Position numbers and translations under genes: made by a program. Below are positions 8,197 to 17,492 of a stretch of DNA of 64,000 bases, in pieces. The notes below the pieces were generated by a model that saw only the letters and a program-made list of their open reading frames with translations, made no database searches and was not told the origin of the DNA. Position 1 is the first letter of the stretch. Each line of letters opens with the position of its first letter. Source of the stretch: Candidatus Izimoplasma sp. ZiA1. Lineage in GTDB: Bacteria > Bacillota_I > Bacilli_A > Izemoplasmatales > Izemoplasmataceae. The stretch spans positions 35,897 through 99,896 of the forward strand of contig NQYJ01000005.1 of assembly GCA_002285055.1 (NCBI GenBank). Reading direction: 5' to 3'.

Positions 8197-9189
8197 ATGG
8201 CTTTTAAAAATAATAAAGAAGAAGATACAATTTATTTATACTCAAAAAAGGTTAAAATACAAAAACTTGTTGAGTCATTTACAGTGATTCCCTCTTTTGA
8301 AATTGTTAAATATTTAAAGAACAAAGAAATATATTTACCTAATTATGTTCATAAAGCATTAGTAAGAAAAAACATCGCCCCAACAATTGCTGGAGCTGAA
8401 AACGATAACAAATTCTCAGATGAGATGAAACATCGTTTAAAATGGTTTGATAAATTTACGATTTTTCAATTAGAAAAATTGGCACAGTCATACCAGTTAA
8501 AAGTTAATGTTGCTGAATATAAAAAAGATTTTTGGGACATTATCGTTAGAAATAGAACTGAACTAGGGATTAATAATCTTGAGTTTGTTAAACTACAAAA
8601 TCTAACAATGAAATACCAACGTGAACAACAAGAAACCTATCAAGAACTAAAAAATAACTTCTTAGAAGTATATTTTGAAGCTCCTGGTTATTTTGATGGT
8701 TCATTATTAGATGAAGCTAAAGAAGTTTTAGAACAATCTACTACTCTAGGTGAAGTAAGAGACTTAGGAAAAATCTATGGAGTTGAAATTCCAAGACGTA
8801 TCAATAAAAAACAATTAATTGATATCTTAGCTTTAAAACTTAAATTAGATGAAGAAAAAACTGAAGAAATCAGTAAAAAATCAATTTTAGAACTTGAAAG
8901 ATACGCAAAAAGACGTAAAGTTAATGTGTCTATTGAGTTGAAAAAATCTGATATGATTGAGTATATCTTAATTAAAAAAGACAATGAAGAGATTCAAGAA
9001 TGTTACAAAGGCAGCTTACAAATTTTTGATGGTATGAATATTGAAGAGTATTTATATAATCTTAAGTTTGAAGAAATCTCTACTAAAGTTAATGAAGCAA
9101 AACGTAAACGTAACAAAACAATTCAAATCGCACTTGCAGTAATCGTAGTATTATCTGTTGGTGGGTATTTCTTAGCTACAAACTTATAA
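8197..9189 (+). CDS. Tail-anchored membrane protein with repeated SAP/Rho-N-like helical motifs
   Basis: A 330-residue protein I do not recognise as a named gene. The first 305 residues are charged and soluble; one membrane helix sits at the very end (about 309-327) after a run of Lys/Arg, so the bulk should face the cytoplasm. Three segments look alike: FTIFQLEKLAQSYQLKVNV (about 89-107), TLGEVRDLGKIYGVEIPRRI (about 188-207) and SILELERYAKRRKVNVSIEL (about 230-249). Each has the pattern of a helix with L..LA, a short extended turn ending in hydrophobic-V, and a second helix with K..L/M I..I, as in SAP, HeH or Rho N-terminal domains that bind nucleic acid. This is a pattern read by eye. It has its own promoter and sits between ymcA and mutS, where Bacillus carries cotE. 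Confidence 0.6.
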   Translation: MAFKNNKEEDTIYLYSKKVKIQKLVESFTVIPSFEIVKYLKNKEIYLPNYVHKALVRKNIAPTIAGAENDNKFSDEMKHRLKWFDKFTIFQLEKLAQSYQLKVNVAEYKKDFWDIIVRNRTELGINNLEFVKLQNLTMKYQREQQETYQELKNNFLEVYFEAPGYFDGSLLDEAKEVLEQSTTLGEVRDLGKIYGVEIPRRINKKQLIDILALKLKLDEEKTEEISKKSILELERYAKRRKVNVSIELKKSDMIEYILIKKDNEEIQECYKGSLQIFDGMNIEEYLYNLKFEEISTKVNEAKRKRNKTIQIALAVIVVLSVGGYFLATNL

Positions 9190-9206
9190 TTTTACAGGGG
9201 GCCAAT

Positions 9207-11771
9207 ATGGAAACAATCGACAAATCAATGTATACCCCAATGATGAGGCAATTTCTAACAATTAAAGAAGACTATAACGATGCTATAGTCTTTTTTAGAC
9301 TTGGTGATTTTTATGAAATGTTTTTTACAGATGCCTATATTGCAAGTAGAGAACTAGAAATCCAGTTAACAGCTAGAGACGCTGGGGCCAAGGAAAGAGT
9401 TCCTATGTGTGGTGTTCCTCATCATGCAAGTGAGGCATATATTGAAAGACTGATAAATAAAGGTTTTAAAGTTGCTGTTGTTGAACAAGTAGAAGACCCA
9501 AGTACAGCAAAAGGTATTGTTAAAAGAGATGTCGTAAGACTAATAACTCCTGGTACTTATATGGATATCAAAAACGATGATATTAGTTATATCGCCTCAG
9601 TTGGTTTAAACATTAATAACTACACTGTTAGTTATCTTGATATTTCAACAGGAGAATCATTTTCAATCTTACTTCCAAAAGATCAAGATGTACTATTAAG
9701 TGAACTTAACCAAATTGAACCAAAGGAGATAATTATCTCAAGTTATTTTGATCAATCATTTCTTGAAAATTACACAAAAAATAATGGAATTTTGGTATCT
9801 TTTAATACAGATACTCAAACACCGTCATTTATGGACCATTTATATAATAATCTTCCCTCAAAAGAAGAAAAGAAAACCTATAAACGTCTACTTAACTACA
9901 TAATCAAAACTCAAAAACGTGAACTAATGCATTTAAAAGAAGTCAAAATATTAGAAGCTAGTTCATATTTAAGAATGGATTCTAGTGCTGTAAAAAATCT
10001 TGAACTAACAGAAACAATGCGCTCTAGTAATCGTATTGGATCTTTATTTTGGTTAATCGATAAATGTGAAACAGCAATGGGTTCAAGATTCTTAAAAAAA
10101 CAAATCTTAAGACCTCTTGTTAATAAAGAAATAATAGTTAAAAGATATGACACAATTGATGTCTTAAACAAAGAGTTTATTATCAAAGAGGAAATAAACA
10201 ATCTGTTAAAGAATGTTTATGACCTTGAGAGAATAGTAGGAAGAATAAGTTATGGTAATACTAATGCTAAAGATTTAGTTCAGTTAAGAAGAAGTTTAAA
10301 AGTTCTACCTGAACTTATTAAAAATCTTAAAGCATTAAAAAGTGATCATACAGATTTTTTAAGTGAAAATATCAATAGTTTAGATGAACTTGCAAGTTTA
10401 CTAGAAAAAGCACTAGTAGAAGATCCACCTTTAACAATTAAAGAAGGAAACATGTTTAAAGAAAACTATGATACAAACTTAGATGAAATTAGAAACAGTT
10501 CATCAAACTTAAAAATATGGTTAAAAGAATTAGAGCAAAAAGAGCAAACAAGAACTGGTATAAAAAAACTAAAAATCGGATATAATCGTGTTTTTGGCTA
10601 TTATATTGAAGTTCCTAAAGGTCAGATTGCAAATGTTAAAGATGAATTTGGTTATATTAGAAAACAAACACTATCAAACAGTGAAAGATATATCACTGAT
10701 GAACTTAAGAGTAAAGAAACAATTATCTTAAGTGGTGAAGAAAAAAGCGTAAAACTAGAATACGAGTTATTCTTAGAATTAAGAGAAATAACAAGTAAAA
10801 ATATTTCAATAATCCAAAAAAACGCATCATTAATCAGTGAAATTGATATGTTAATCGCGTTTAGTAAGATAAGTGAGGAACTTGATTTAATCAGACCTGC
10901 AATTATTGATAATGATGAAATCAATATTATTGATTCAAGACATCCAATAGTAGAAAAAATTAATCCAAGTGAAGCCTTTATTCCTAATGATATAATCATG
11001 GATAAAGATGTTTCAATCAAATTAATAACTGGTCCCAATATGAGTGGTAAATCAACATATATGCGCCAACTAGCAATCACAGTAATATTAGCGCAAATGG
11101 GTTCATTTGTACCTGCAAAATCAGCTTCTATTCCGATCTTTGATCAAATATTCACAAGAATAGGAGCAAGTGATGATTTAGTAAGTGGTAAATCAACATT
11201 TATGGTTGAAATGCTAGATGCTAATAACGCAATTAAAAACGCAACTAAAAACTCTTTAATTTTATTTGATGAAATTGGTAGAGGAACAGCTACTTATGAT
11301 GGTATGGCATTAGCACAAGCTATAATCGAATACATCCATGAAAAAATTGGCTGTAAGACATTATTCTCAACTCACTATCATGAACTTACTGATTTAGAGA
11401 ATCACTTAGACAAACTAAAAAATGTCCATGTAAGTGCTGAAGATGAAAATGGTAAAATTGTCTTTTTACATAAACTAAAAGAAGGTCCTACAGATAAGTC
11501 ATACGGAATTAATGTAGCTAGTTTGGCTAATCTTCCAAAAGCATTAATAGAAAGAAGTAAAATCATTTTAAATGATTTAGAAAAGAATCATCAAAAATTA
11601 AGTAACGATTCATCAATAACTTTATTTAACTTTGATGAGTTTGAAGAAGAAAAAACAGAAATACCAAAAATAAACAATGAAATAACAGATATGTTGAACG
11701 ATATTTCAATAGATGAAATAACTCCAATTGAAGCGTTAAACATCTTGAATAAAATAATTAATAAAATATAG
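9207..11771 (+). CDS. mutS: DNA mismatch repair protein MutS
   Basis: MutS recognises base mismatches and small loops and, with ATP, recruits MutL. The 854-residue protein has the mismatch-reading F-x-E motif in GDFYEMF (residues about 33-39), connector, lever and clamp domains, and the ABC-type ATPase with Walker A GPNMSGKST at 609-617, the signature region DDLVSGKSTFMVEM and Walker B SLILFDEIGRGT, then STHYHEL. The start is ATG at 9207 after an AGGGGG run. It begins 17 bases after the tail-anchored gene, without its own terminator between, so the two are likely co-transcribed. MutL, the normal next gene, is about 39 kb away. Confidence 0.97.
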   Translation: METIDKSMYTPMMRQFLTIKEDYNDAIVFFRLGDFYEMFFTDAYIASRELEIQLTARDAGAKERVPMCGVPHHASEAYIERLINKGFKVAVVEQVEDPSTAKGIVKRDVVRLITPGTYMDIKNDDISYIASVGLNINNYTVSYLDISTGESFSILLPKDQDVLLSELNQIEPKEIIISSYFDQSFLENYTKNNGILVSFNTDTQTPSFMDHLYNNLPSKEEKKTYKRLLNYIIKTQKRELMHLKEVKILEASSYLRMDSSAVKNLELTETMRSSNRIGSLFWLIDKCETAMGSRFLKKQILRPLVNKEIIVKRYDTIDVLNKEFIIKEEINNLLKNVYDLERIVGRISYGNTNAKDLVQLRRSLKVLPELIKNLKALKSDHTDFLSENINSLDELASLLEKALVEDPPLTIKEGNMFKENYDTNLDEIRNSSSNLKIWLKELEQKEQTRTGIKKLKIGYNRVFGYYIEVPKGQIANVKDEFGYIRKQTLSNSERYITDELKSKETIILSGEEKSVKLEYELFLELREITSKNISIIQKNASLISEIDMLIAFSKISEELDLIRPAIIDNDEINIIDSRHPIVEKINPSEAFIPNDIIMDKDVSIKLITGPNMSGKSTYMRQLAITVILAQMGSFVPAKSASIPIFDQIFTRIGASDDLVSGKSTFMVEMLDANNAIKNATKNSLILFDEIGRGTATYDGMALAQAIIEYIHEKIGCKTLFSTHYHELTDLENHLDKLKNVHVSAEDENGKIVFLHKLKEGPTDKSYGINVASLANLPKALIERSKIILNDLEKNHQKLSNDSSITLFNFDEFEEEKTEIPKINNEITDMLNDISIDEITPIEALNILNKIINKI

Positions 11772-11791
11772 GAGAAATCCTATATTTTTTT
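11763..11791 (+). terminator. Terminator of mutS
   Basis: An 11-bp perfect stem, AAAATATAGGA (11763-11773) and TCCTATATTTT (11778-11788), capped by a GAAA tetraloop and followed by T. The TAG stop of mutS is in the left arm. Confidence 0.9.
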
Positions 11792-11811
11792 ATTTCTAGT
11801 AATTAAAGAAA

Positions 11812-11846
11812 CAACTGGTTATATAAAATTTTGTTGTTATAACAAG
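11812..11846 (+). promoter_or_regulatory. Upstream operator copies for the GntR regulator
   Basis: CAACTGGTTATA at 11812-11823 repeats the left part of the promoter-proximal operator exactly, and TTGTTATAACAAG at 11834-11846 is a perfect 12-bp palindrome matching its core. They lie about 165 bp upstream of the proximal site, suggesting a DNA loop between two bound dimers. Confidence 0.6.
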
Positions 11847-11882
11847 ATAAGAAAAAAATATAAATACTTAATTGTATTTTTT

Positions 11883-11908
11883 TTAAATGTCTATAAATAG
11901 ACATTTAA
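11883..11908. repeat. Perfect inverted repeat between mutS and the GntR gene
   Basis: Arms TTAAATGTCTAT (11883-11894) and ATAGACATTTAA (11897-11908) are fully complementary with a 2-bp centre. No T run follows, so it is not a terminator; an ATATATATA stretch follows instead. It differs from the GntR operator and may bind another dimeric regulator. Confidence 0.6.
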
Positions 11909-11953
11909 TTATATATATATTTATCTAATAATGTATAAATACGCTATTTAGTA

Positions 11954-11983
11954 TTGACAATGTAAACGATTACCGAATATAAT
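11954..11983 (+). promoter_or_regulatory. Promoter of the nucleoside operon with an internal cre-like site
   Basis: A perfect TTGACA at 11954-11959, an 18-bp spacer and a perfect TATAAT at 11978-11983. The spacer contains TGTAAACGATTACC (11961-11974), which fits the CcpA cre consensus TGNAARCGNWWNCA except at the last base. Carbon catabolite repression by promoter blocking is the likely meaning. Confidence 0.8.
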
Positions 11984-11988
11984 ATAGA

Positions 11989-12008
11989 CAACTGGTTATA
12001 ACAAGTTG
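11989..12008 (+). promoter_or_regulatory. Probable GntR/HutC operator at the transcription start
   Basis: CAACTGGTTATAACAAGTTG is symmetric at 18 of 20 positions and starts six bases after the -10 box, so a bound dimer would block initiation. The core recurs twice upstream. Confidence 0.7.
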
Positions 12009-12023
12009 AAAGAGGAGGGTACT

Positions 12024-12749
12024 ATGAAAGATCGATTACCTAAGTACTTAGTTTTAAAGAAAGAAATCATTAAATTAATTGAAGATGGTGTATATCTAGA
12101 AGATACACTAGTTCCAAGTGAGCGCGAACTAATGGAACAATATCAAGTTAGTAGAATTACTGTAAGAAGAGCTTTGGAAGAGTTAAGTAATGCAGGTTAC
12201 TTATACCGTGTTCACGGTAAAGGTACATTTGTAAAAGGAGACAGACATACTCAAAACTTATTTTCAATTGTAAGTTGTACTGAAGATATAAAAAGTATGG
12301 GAATGGTTCCTTCACGCCTAGTCGTAAAAAAAGTTACAGAAGATTCATCACCTAAGAAGAGAAAAAAACTTAGTTTGAACATGAATGATAAGGTTTTTAA
12401 CCTAGCAAGAATTTATTATGCTGATGATACGCCAATAAACTATACTGATACAAACTTACCGGCAAAATATTTTAAAGGCATTGAAACATATGACTTCGAA
12501 GAAAATTCGTTATATAAAGTATTAGAAGATGATTATAACGTTACAGTCACAAATGCCATCAGAAGTGTTGAGGCAGTTAGTTCGGATGAAGTAATTTCTT
12601 CTTATTTGAAAATTAAAGAAGGTACTCCACTAATCTTATTTAGTACTGTTACTTATGGATTAGTAAATGGTCGAGAAGTACCGATTGAGTATTTTGATTG
12701 TTATTATCATACAGATCAATTTAAGTTTTACATAAATCAAACAAAATAA
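12024..12749 (+). CDS. GntR-family (HutC subfamily) transcriptional regulator
   Basis: A 241-residue regulator. Residues 1-70 form the winged helix: VPSERELMEQYQVSRITVRRALEELSNAGYLYRVHGKGTFV is the classic GntR recognition region. Residues about 85-235 form a UTRA ligand-binding domain, the mark of HutC-type members, which usually sense a sugar-phosphate, nucleoside or amino-acid derivative. It is the first gene of an eleven-gene operon for nucleoside import and breakdown, so it probably represses it and is released by a pathway intermediate. The ATG at 12024 follows AGAGGAGGG; an upstream in-frame TTG at 12006 lies inside the operator and is rejected. Confidence 0.9.
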   Translation: MKDRLPKYLVLKKEIIKLIEDGVYLEDTLVPSERELMEQYQVSRITVRRALEELSNAGYLYRVHGKGTFVKGDRHTQNLFSIVSCTEDIKSMGMVPSRLVVKKVTEDSSPKKRKKLSLNMNDKVFNLARIYYADDTPINYTDTNLPAKYFKGIETYDFEENSLYKVLEDDYNVTVTNAIRSVEAVSSDEVISSYLKIKEGTPLILFSTVTYGLVNGREVPIEYFDCYYHTDQFKFYINQTK

Positions 12750-12772
12750 AAATTAGAAAAGAGGACTAGGAA

Positions 12773-13921
12773 ATGAAAAGATTTTTATTATTAACTGTAT
12801 TAAGTGTTTTTGCAATTTCTTTAGCTGCATGTTCAAAAACTGATGATGCTAAATCAATTGCAATAGTAACAAGTGCTGCGGGACAAAATGACAATGGTTA
12901 TAATGAATCTGCAGTTGATGGAGCTAAAAAAATTAAAGATGAATTTGGTGTTGATTATCATGTAGTAGATACTACTGACGTACCAGGTGCTTTAGAACAA
13001 TTAGCTGAAAGTGGATATGAATTAATCTTTAGTTTAGAGTATAACTTTGATGCTTTAGTTAATGGTGTTGGTGGAGCAAAATCTATCGCTGAAAAATATC
13101 CTGATACTACATTTGTAGTTTTTAACGATAATCCGAATTTAAATGAAGATGGAACAGTAAAACATGAAAATGTTATAAGTGTTGTATTTGATGTACATGA
13201 ATCTTCTTATCTAGCTGGAGCATTAAGCGTTTCAGTATTAGAAAATGCATCTACATTATTTGATGCAAGTACTTATAGCTTCGCTGACTTAGATGTTGAT
13301 GGTAGAAGTATTGGATTTATTGGTGGAGTTCAATCAAACGGGATCACAGTATTTAGTTATGGTTTTGTTGAAGGTATCAACAGAGCTGCTGCTGATTTAA
13401 ATGTTAATTATGATTATTATACAGATTACTCTGCAGGGTTTGGTGATCCAGTAAGTGGTTCAACAATTTCTAACACAATGTACCAAAACGGTGTAAACGT
13501 AGTTTATTCAGTTGCTGGTGTTGTTGGTGATGGTGTTGCTTCAAAAGCAAACGAGTTAGATCGTTTAGCTATTCAAGTTGATGCTAACAAAGATGCTGAT
13601 CAACCTGGTAGTATCTTAACAAGTGTATTAAAAAATACTGAAGTTCCAGTATACCAAATCACAAAAGCATTTATTGATGAAAAAATTGGTGATTTAGATA
13701 ACGCTCTTAGTTATGATTTAGATTCAGGAGCTACAGGAATGACTGATTTAGCAGAAATAGAAAAAATGGTTACTGCATCAGGAATGACTAAATGGAATGA
13801 AATCAAAACTTATATTGAAACTTTAGCTACTGAGATTGCTGATGGAACTGTAACAGTTACAGATGCTCAAAGTGGTGAAACATTAGATACAACTACATTA
13901 ACAAACGTAACAGTAAAATAA
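12773..13921 (+). CDS. BMP-family nucleoside-binding lipoprotein of an ABC importer
   Basis: A 382-residue lipoprotein: the signal peptide ends in the lipobox SLAAC with C20 as the lipidated residue. The mature part begins IAIVTSAAGQNDNGYNESAVDGAKK, the start pattern of the BMP/PnrA/Med family, whose studied members bind purine or other nucleosides outside the membrane. It continues with the family segments NDNPN, VHESSYLAGAL, GFIGGVQSNG and NVVYSVAGVVGDGV. It is followed by one double ATPase and two permeases, the standard importer composition. The ligand cannot be fixed from sequence, but the phosphorylase and kinase downstream point to a nucleoside. Confidence 0.9.
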   Translation: MKRFLLLTVLSVFAISLAACSKTDDAKSIAIVTSAAGQNDNGYNESAVDGAKKIKDEFGVDYHVVDTTDVPGALEQLAESGYELIFSLEYNFDALVNGVGGAKSIAEKYPDTTFVVFNDNPNLNEDGTVKHENVISVVFDVHESSYLAGALSVSVLENASTLFDASTYSFADLDVDGRSIGFIGGVQSNGITVFSYGFVEGINRAAADLNVNYDYYTDYSAGFGDPVSGSTISNTMYQNGVNVVYSVAGVVGDGVASKANELDRLAIQVDANKDADQPGSILTSVLKNTEVPVYQITKAFIDEKIGDLDNALSYDLDSGATGMTDLAEIEKMVTASGMTKWNEIKTYIETLATEIADGTVTVTDAQSGETLDTTTLTNVTVK

Positions 13922-13946
13922 CTATTTAATTTTTGGAGGTAATATC

Positions 13947-15491
13947 ATGAATATTATTGAAACTAAAAATATAACAAAAAAATTCGGTATTTTTACCGCT
14001 AATGATTCAATCACTTTAAATGTTAAACAAGGTGATATTCTAGCAATAGCAGGTGAAAACGGAGCTGGTAAAACAACTTTAATGAATATGTTATATGGCC
14101 TTAGTAAGCCTACAAGCGGAACACTTCATGTTAAGGGTCAAGAAGTTAGTTTCAATTCTCCATTAGACGCAATAAATTTAGGTTTAGGTATGGTGCATCA
14201 GCATTTTAAGCTGGTGCCCAGCCTTTCTATTTATGAAAATGTGTTACTTGGGATTGAAATAAAAAAAGAGTTTAAAATTAAAAATAAATCTTTTAGTCTA
14301 CCTTTTATTGATAAGAAAAAAGAAATTAAAAAAGTTCAAGAAGTTGCTGATAAATACAAACTTGAACTAGATGTTACAGATCTAATAAAAGATATCTCAG
14401 TGGGATCTCAACAACGTGTTGAGATTTTAAAAATGTTATATCGTAATGTTGATGTGTTAATTTTAGATGAACCTACAGCGGTTTTAACACCTCAAGAAGT
14501 TGATGATTTTATCTTGAACTTAAAGGAATTAAAAGCTCAAGGTAAAACAATTATAATGATTACTCATAAATTAAGAGAAGTAATGGAACTTAGTGATTGT
14601 GTAGCTGTTTTAAAAAGAGGAGCTTTAGTTGCAACTTTAAAAACAAAAGAAACAAGTGAAAAAGAACTATCCAGATTAATGGTTGGTAGAGATGTTTTAC
14701 TAACTGTTTCTAAAAATCATAAAAAAGTTGATACTGAGGTAGTTTATAAAGTTACTAATCTGGAAACTAAAAATGAGCTAGGTAAAAAAGTATTATCTGA
14801 TATTTCTTTTGAGATAAAAAAAGGAGAAATATTAGGGGTTGCTGGTGTTGAAGGCAATGGTCAAAGTGAACTCGCAAAAGTATTATGTGGTTTAATGACT
14901 ACTTCAAATGGTAATGTTATCTATAAAGGTGAAAACATTACTAATATGTGGCCAATCAATTTAAGAAAAAAAGGAATAAGCTTTGTACCTGAGGATCGAT
15001 ATGTAGATGGACTTTGTCTTGATATGACAATTGCTGATAACATCATCGCAGGTAACCACTGGAACGAAACTTATTTTAAACATAAATTATATCAAAAAAA
15101 GATTATAAATAAGGAACGCGATAATCTAAAAGAAAAATACGATATCAGAATATCTGATATTGATGGCAATGTGTCAAGCTTATCAGGTGGTAATGCTCAA
15201 AAAATCATTATTGCTCGTGAATTCTCAAGAAATCCTGATGCCTTAATTATTTCTCAACCAACAAGAGGTGTAGATGTTGGTTCAATTGAATTTATTCATA
15301 GTGAAATTTTAAAGATGCAAGAGGAAAACAAAGCGATATTACTTATTTCAAGTGAGTTAAGTGAAGTAATGACTTTATCAGATCGTATTATTGTGATGTA
15401 TAAAGGCGCTATTATTGGCGAAGTAGATGCAGCTAATTCAACTAAAGAAGAACTTGGGTTGTTAATGGCTGGTATAAAAGAGGAGGCATAA
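13947..15491 (+). CDS. Nucleoside ABC importer, double ATP-binding subunit
   Basis: A 514-residue ATPase with two ABC domains in tandem. The first has Walker A GENGAGKTT near residue 35, a degenerate signature ISVGSQQR and Walker B VLILDEPTAVL. The second has a relaxed Walker A GVEGNGQSE and a good signature LSGGNAQK. This asymmetry is usual for the RbsA/NupA (CUT2-like) class. It would power uptake of the ligand bound by the preceding lipoprotein. It is 25 bases after that gene and one base before the first permease gene. Confidence 0.93.
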   Translation: MNIIETKNITKKFGIFTANDSITLNVKQGDILAIAGENGAGKTTLMNMLYGLSKPTSGTLHVKGQEVSFNSPLDAINLGLGMVHQHFKLVPSLSIYENVLLGIEIKKEFKIKNKSFSLPFIDKKKEIKKVQEVADKYKLELDVTDLIKDISVGSQQRVEILKMLYRNVDVLILDEPTAVLTPQEVDDFILNLKELKAQGKTIIMITHKLREVMELSDCVAVLKRGALVATLKTKETSEKELSRLMVGRDVLLTVSKNHKKVDTEVVYKVTNLETKNELGKKVLSDISFEIKKGEILGVAGVEGNGQSELAKVLCGLMTTSNGNVIYKGENITNMWPINLRKKGISFVPEDRYVDGLCLDMTIADNIIAGNHWNETYFKHKLYQKKIINKERDNLKEKYDIRISDIDGNVSSLSGGNAQKIIIAREFSRNPDALIISQPTRGVDVGSIEFIHSEILKMQEENKAILLISSELSEVMTLSDRIIVMYKGAIIGEVDAANSTKEELGLLMAGIKEEA

Positions 15492-15492
15492 A

Positions 15493-16575
15493 ATGAAAAA
15501 AACAATATCAAATATCCTTAATGTATTTATGCCAATTTTACTAGCATTCTTAATAGGAGCAATTATTATGATTGCGATTGGTGAAAATCCGATTGAAGTT
15601 TATGGAATATTGATTGAAAAATCACTGTTAGACCAAAAAGGGTTATTAAAAACAATCCATACTGCTTCACCACTAATATTAACAGCACTTGCGATTGCCA
15701 TATCATTTAAAGCCAATATCTTCAACATGGGTGTTGAAGGTCAAATGTTACTTGGTGGATTCTTTGCAGGAGTTATCGGTTTTACTTTTGAGGGATTAAA
15801 CCCTGTAATTCATATTACATTATCAATTATAGTTGGGGTTACAGTTGGTATCTTGTTTGCCCTTATTCCAGCAATCTTAAAGGCAAAATTTAAAGTTAAT
15901 GAACTAGTTGTTACATTAATGTTAAATTATGCAGCTTTAGAGTTTGTTAGGTTTTTAGCAGAAGGGCCATTTAGAGATCATTCAAGTGGATATGTTTCAA
16001 CACCGATGATTAGTGAATCATCAATGTTTAAAAGATTATTTGAGTCAGAAATAACACTGTTTACAATCATTGTTTTAATTGTCTTTGTTATCATGTATTT
16101 TGTTTTTAAGAAAACAAAACTTGGTTATGAAATTGAAGCAATTGGTAAAAATAGAGATTTTAGTGAAGCAACAGGTATGAATGTAGGTAAAAAGATTATT
16201 ATTATCTTTATTATCTCAGGAGCTCTTAGTGGATTAGCTGGTGCTGGTCATATGATGAGTGATCAAATGCGTTTTACAATGAGCTTTAGTGGAAATCCTG
16301 GACTTGGTTGGGACGGAATGTTAATTAGTTTATTAGGAATGCATAGTCCACTTGGAATAATTGTTGCCGCAGTATTTTATTCAGCATTAATAACAGGTAG
16401 TGAATCAATAGCTGTATTTACATCAGTACCAAGAGAAATTATCTTAATTATTCAATCATTAATCATTCTTTTCTTATCAATAAAAATGATTTCAAAAAAT
16501 GCAAAAGCAGTTGCAATTTTAGAAAAAATTACTAATAAGATTTTAAGAAAAGATAATAAAGGAGTGAAAAAATAA
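15493..16575 (+). CDS. Nucleoside ABC importer permease, larger subunit
   Basis: A 360-residue membrane protein of the BPD_transp_2 family (YufP/NupB type), with about nine or ten membrane helices. Family landmarks are ANIFNMGVEGQMLLGGFFA, KFKVNELVVTLMLNYAA and GYEIEAIGKNRDFSEATGMNVGKKI, the last being the coupling segment to the ATPase. It overlaps the next permease by one base, consistent with translational coupling of the two subunits of one channel. Confidence 0.92.
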   Translation: MKKTISNILNVFMPILLAFLIGAIIMIAIGENPIEVYGILIEKSLLDQKGLLKTIHTASPLILTALAIAISFKANIFNMGVEGQMLLGGFFAGVIGFTFEGLNPVIHITLSIIVGVTVGILFALIPAILKAKFKVNELVVTLMLNYAALEFVRFLAEGPFRDHSSGYVSTPMISESSMFKRLFESEITLFTIIVLIVFVIMYFVFKKTKLGYEIEAIGKNRDFSEATGMNVGKKIIIIFIISGALSGLAGAGHMMSDQMRFTMSFSGNPGLGWDGMLISLLGMHSPLGIIVAAVFYSALITGSESIAVFTSVPREIILIIQSLIILFLSIKMISKNAKAVAILEKITNKILRKDNKGVKK

Positions 16576-17492
16576 TGGATTTAATTGCTAATATTTTATA
16601 TGACACAATTTACCATAGCACTCCAGTAATATTACTTGTAATTGGTGGAGTATATGCTTATAAGGCAAATGTTCTAAACATTGCAATGGAAGGTATGTTA
16701 TTATTTGGAGCATTTAGTAGCGCTTTAATGATCCTTTCAACTGGCTCGTTGTTTTATGGATTACTATTTGCACTAATAGTTAATATATTTATTGGACTTA
16801 TCTTTTCATACTTTGGAATTACAAGAAAAGGTAATGTTATTATCGTCGGTATTGCTATTAACTTATTAACATCAGCCTTAGCTGCATTTATCTTAAAAGT
16901 TAAAGGAATGGCGATTATAAATTTATCTGAACAAGTAGATATAGCTAGTTTAAAAGTTAATATACCTTTAATTAAAGATATCCCATTTTTTGGTGATGTG
17001 TTAAGTGGACACCCAATAACAACATACCTTACATTTGTTCTTATATTTGTACTAAGTGTTGTTATGTTTAGAACAAAATTTGGAACATACGTTCGTGTTG
17101 TAGGTGAAAATGAAGAAGCTGCAAAATCAATTGGGATTAAAGTAAATCTAATTAAATATTCAGCAGTTATTGTTGGTTCATTAACAGCAGCACTAGCTGG
17201 ATATAATTTAGCAATAGAACGTTTAGCTTTATATACAAACACAATGAGTGCTGGACGTGGGTTTATAGCTATCGCCGCAATTTATTGTGGTCGTGGGAAA
17301 CCAAAACTTTCAAGTATTTATGCTATCATCTTTGGGCTTGCTAAAGCTCTAGCTATTAACTTTAAGTTATTTGCAGGACCAATTAGCGGACTATTTGAAG
17401 CAATTCCTTACTTAGTAATGGTAATTGTGTTGTTAATGGCTTCATATTTAGATAATAAGAATTCATGGAAAAGAGGTTATCCAAATGAATAA
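16575..17492 (+). CDS. Nucleoside ABC importer permease, smaller subunit
   Basis: A 305-residue BPD_transp_2 permease (YufQ/NupC type). It shows the paired landmarks KANVLNIAMEGMLLFGAFSSA, KGNVIIVGIAINLLTSAL and FGTYVRVVGENEEAAKSIGIKVN, and ends with a hydrophobic helix. With the previous gene it forms the transmembrane channel. The last eight bases overlap the start of the isochorismatase-like gene, so transport and metabolism are translated from the same message. Confidence 0.92.
   Translation: MDLIANILYDTIYHSTPVILLVIGGVYAYKANVLNIAMEGMLLFGAFSSALMILSTGSLFYGLLFALIVNIFIGLIFSYFGITRKGNVIIVGIAINLLTSALAAFILKVKGMAIINLSEQVDIASLKVNIPLIKDIPFFGDVLSGHPITTYLTFVLIFVLSVVMFRTKFGTYVRVVGENEEAAKSIGIKVNLIKYSAVIVGSLTAALAGYNLAIERLALYTNTMSAGRGFIAIAAIYCGRGKPKLSSIYAIIFGLAKALAINFKLFAGPISGLFEAIPYLVMVIVLLMASYLDNKNSWKRGYPNE

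Noticed and set aside
12006..12023. TTG at 12006 as start of the GntR gene
   Set aside because: It lies within the operator and before the ribosome binding site AGAGGAGGG.
16754..17242. 162-residue minus-strand frame inside the permease gene
   Set aside because: It is the reverse of membrane-helix codons, without start signals, and the plus-strand frame is clearly the permease.
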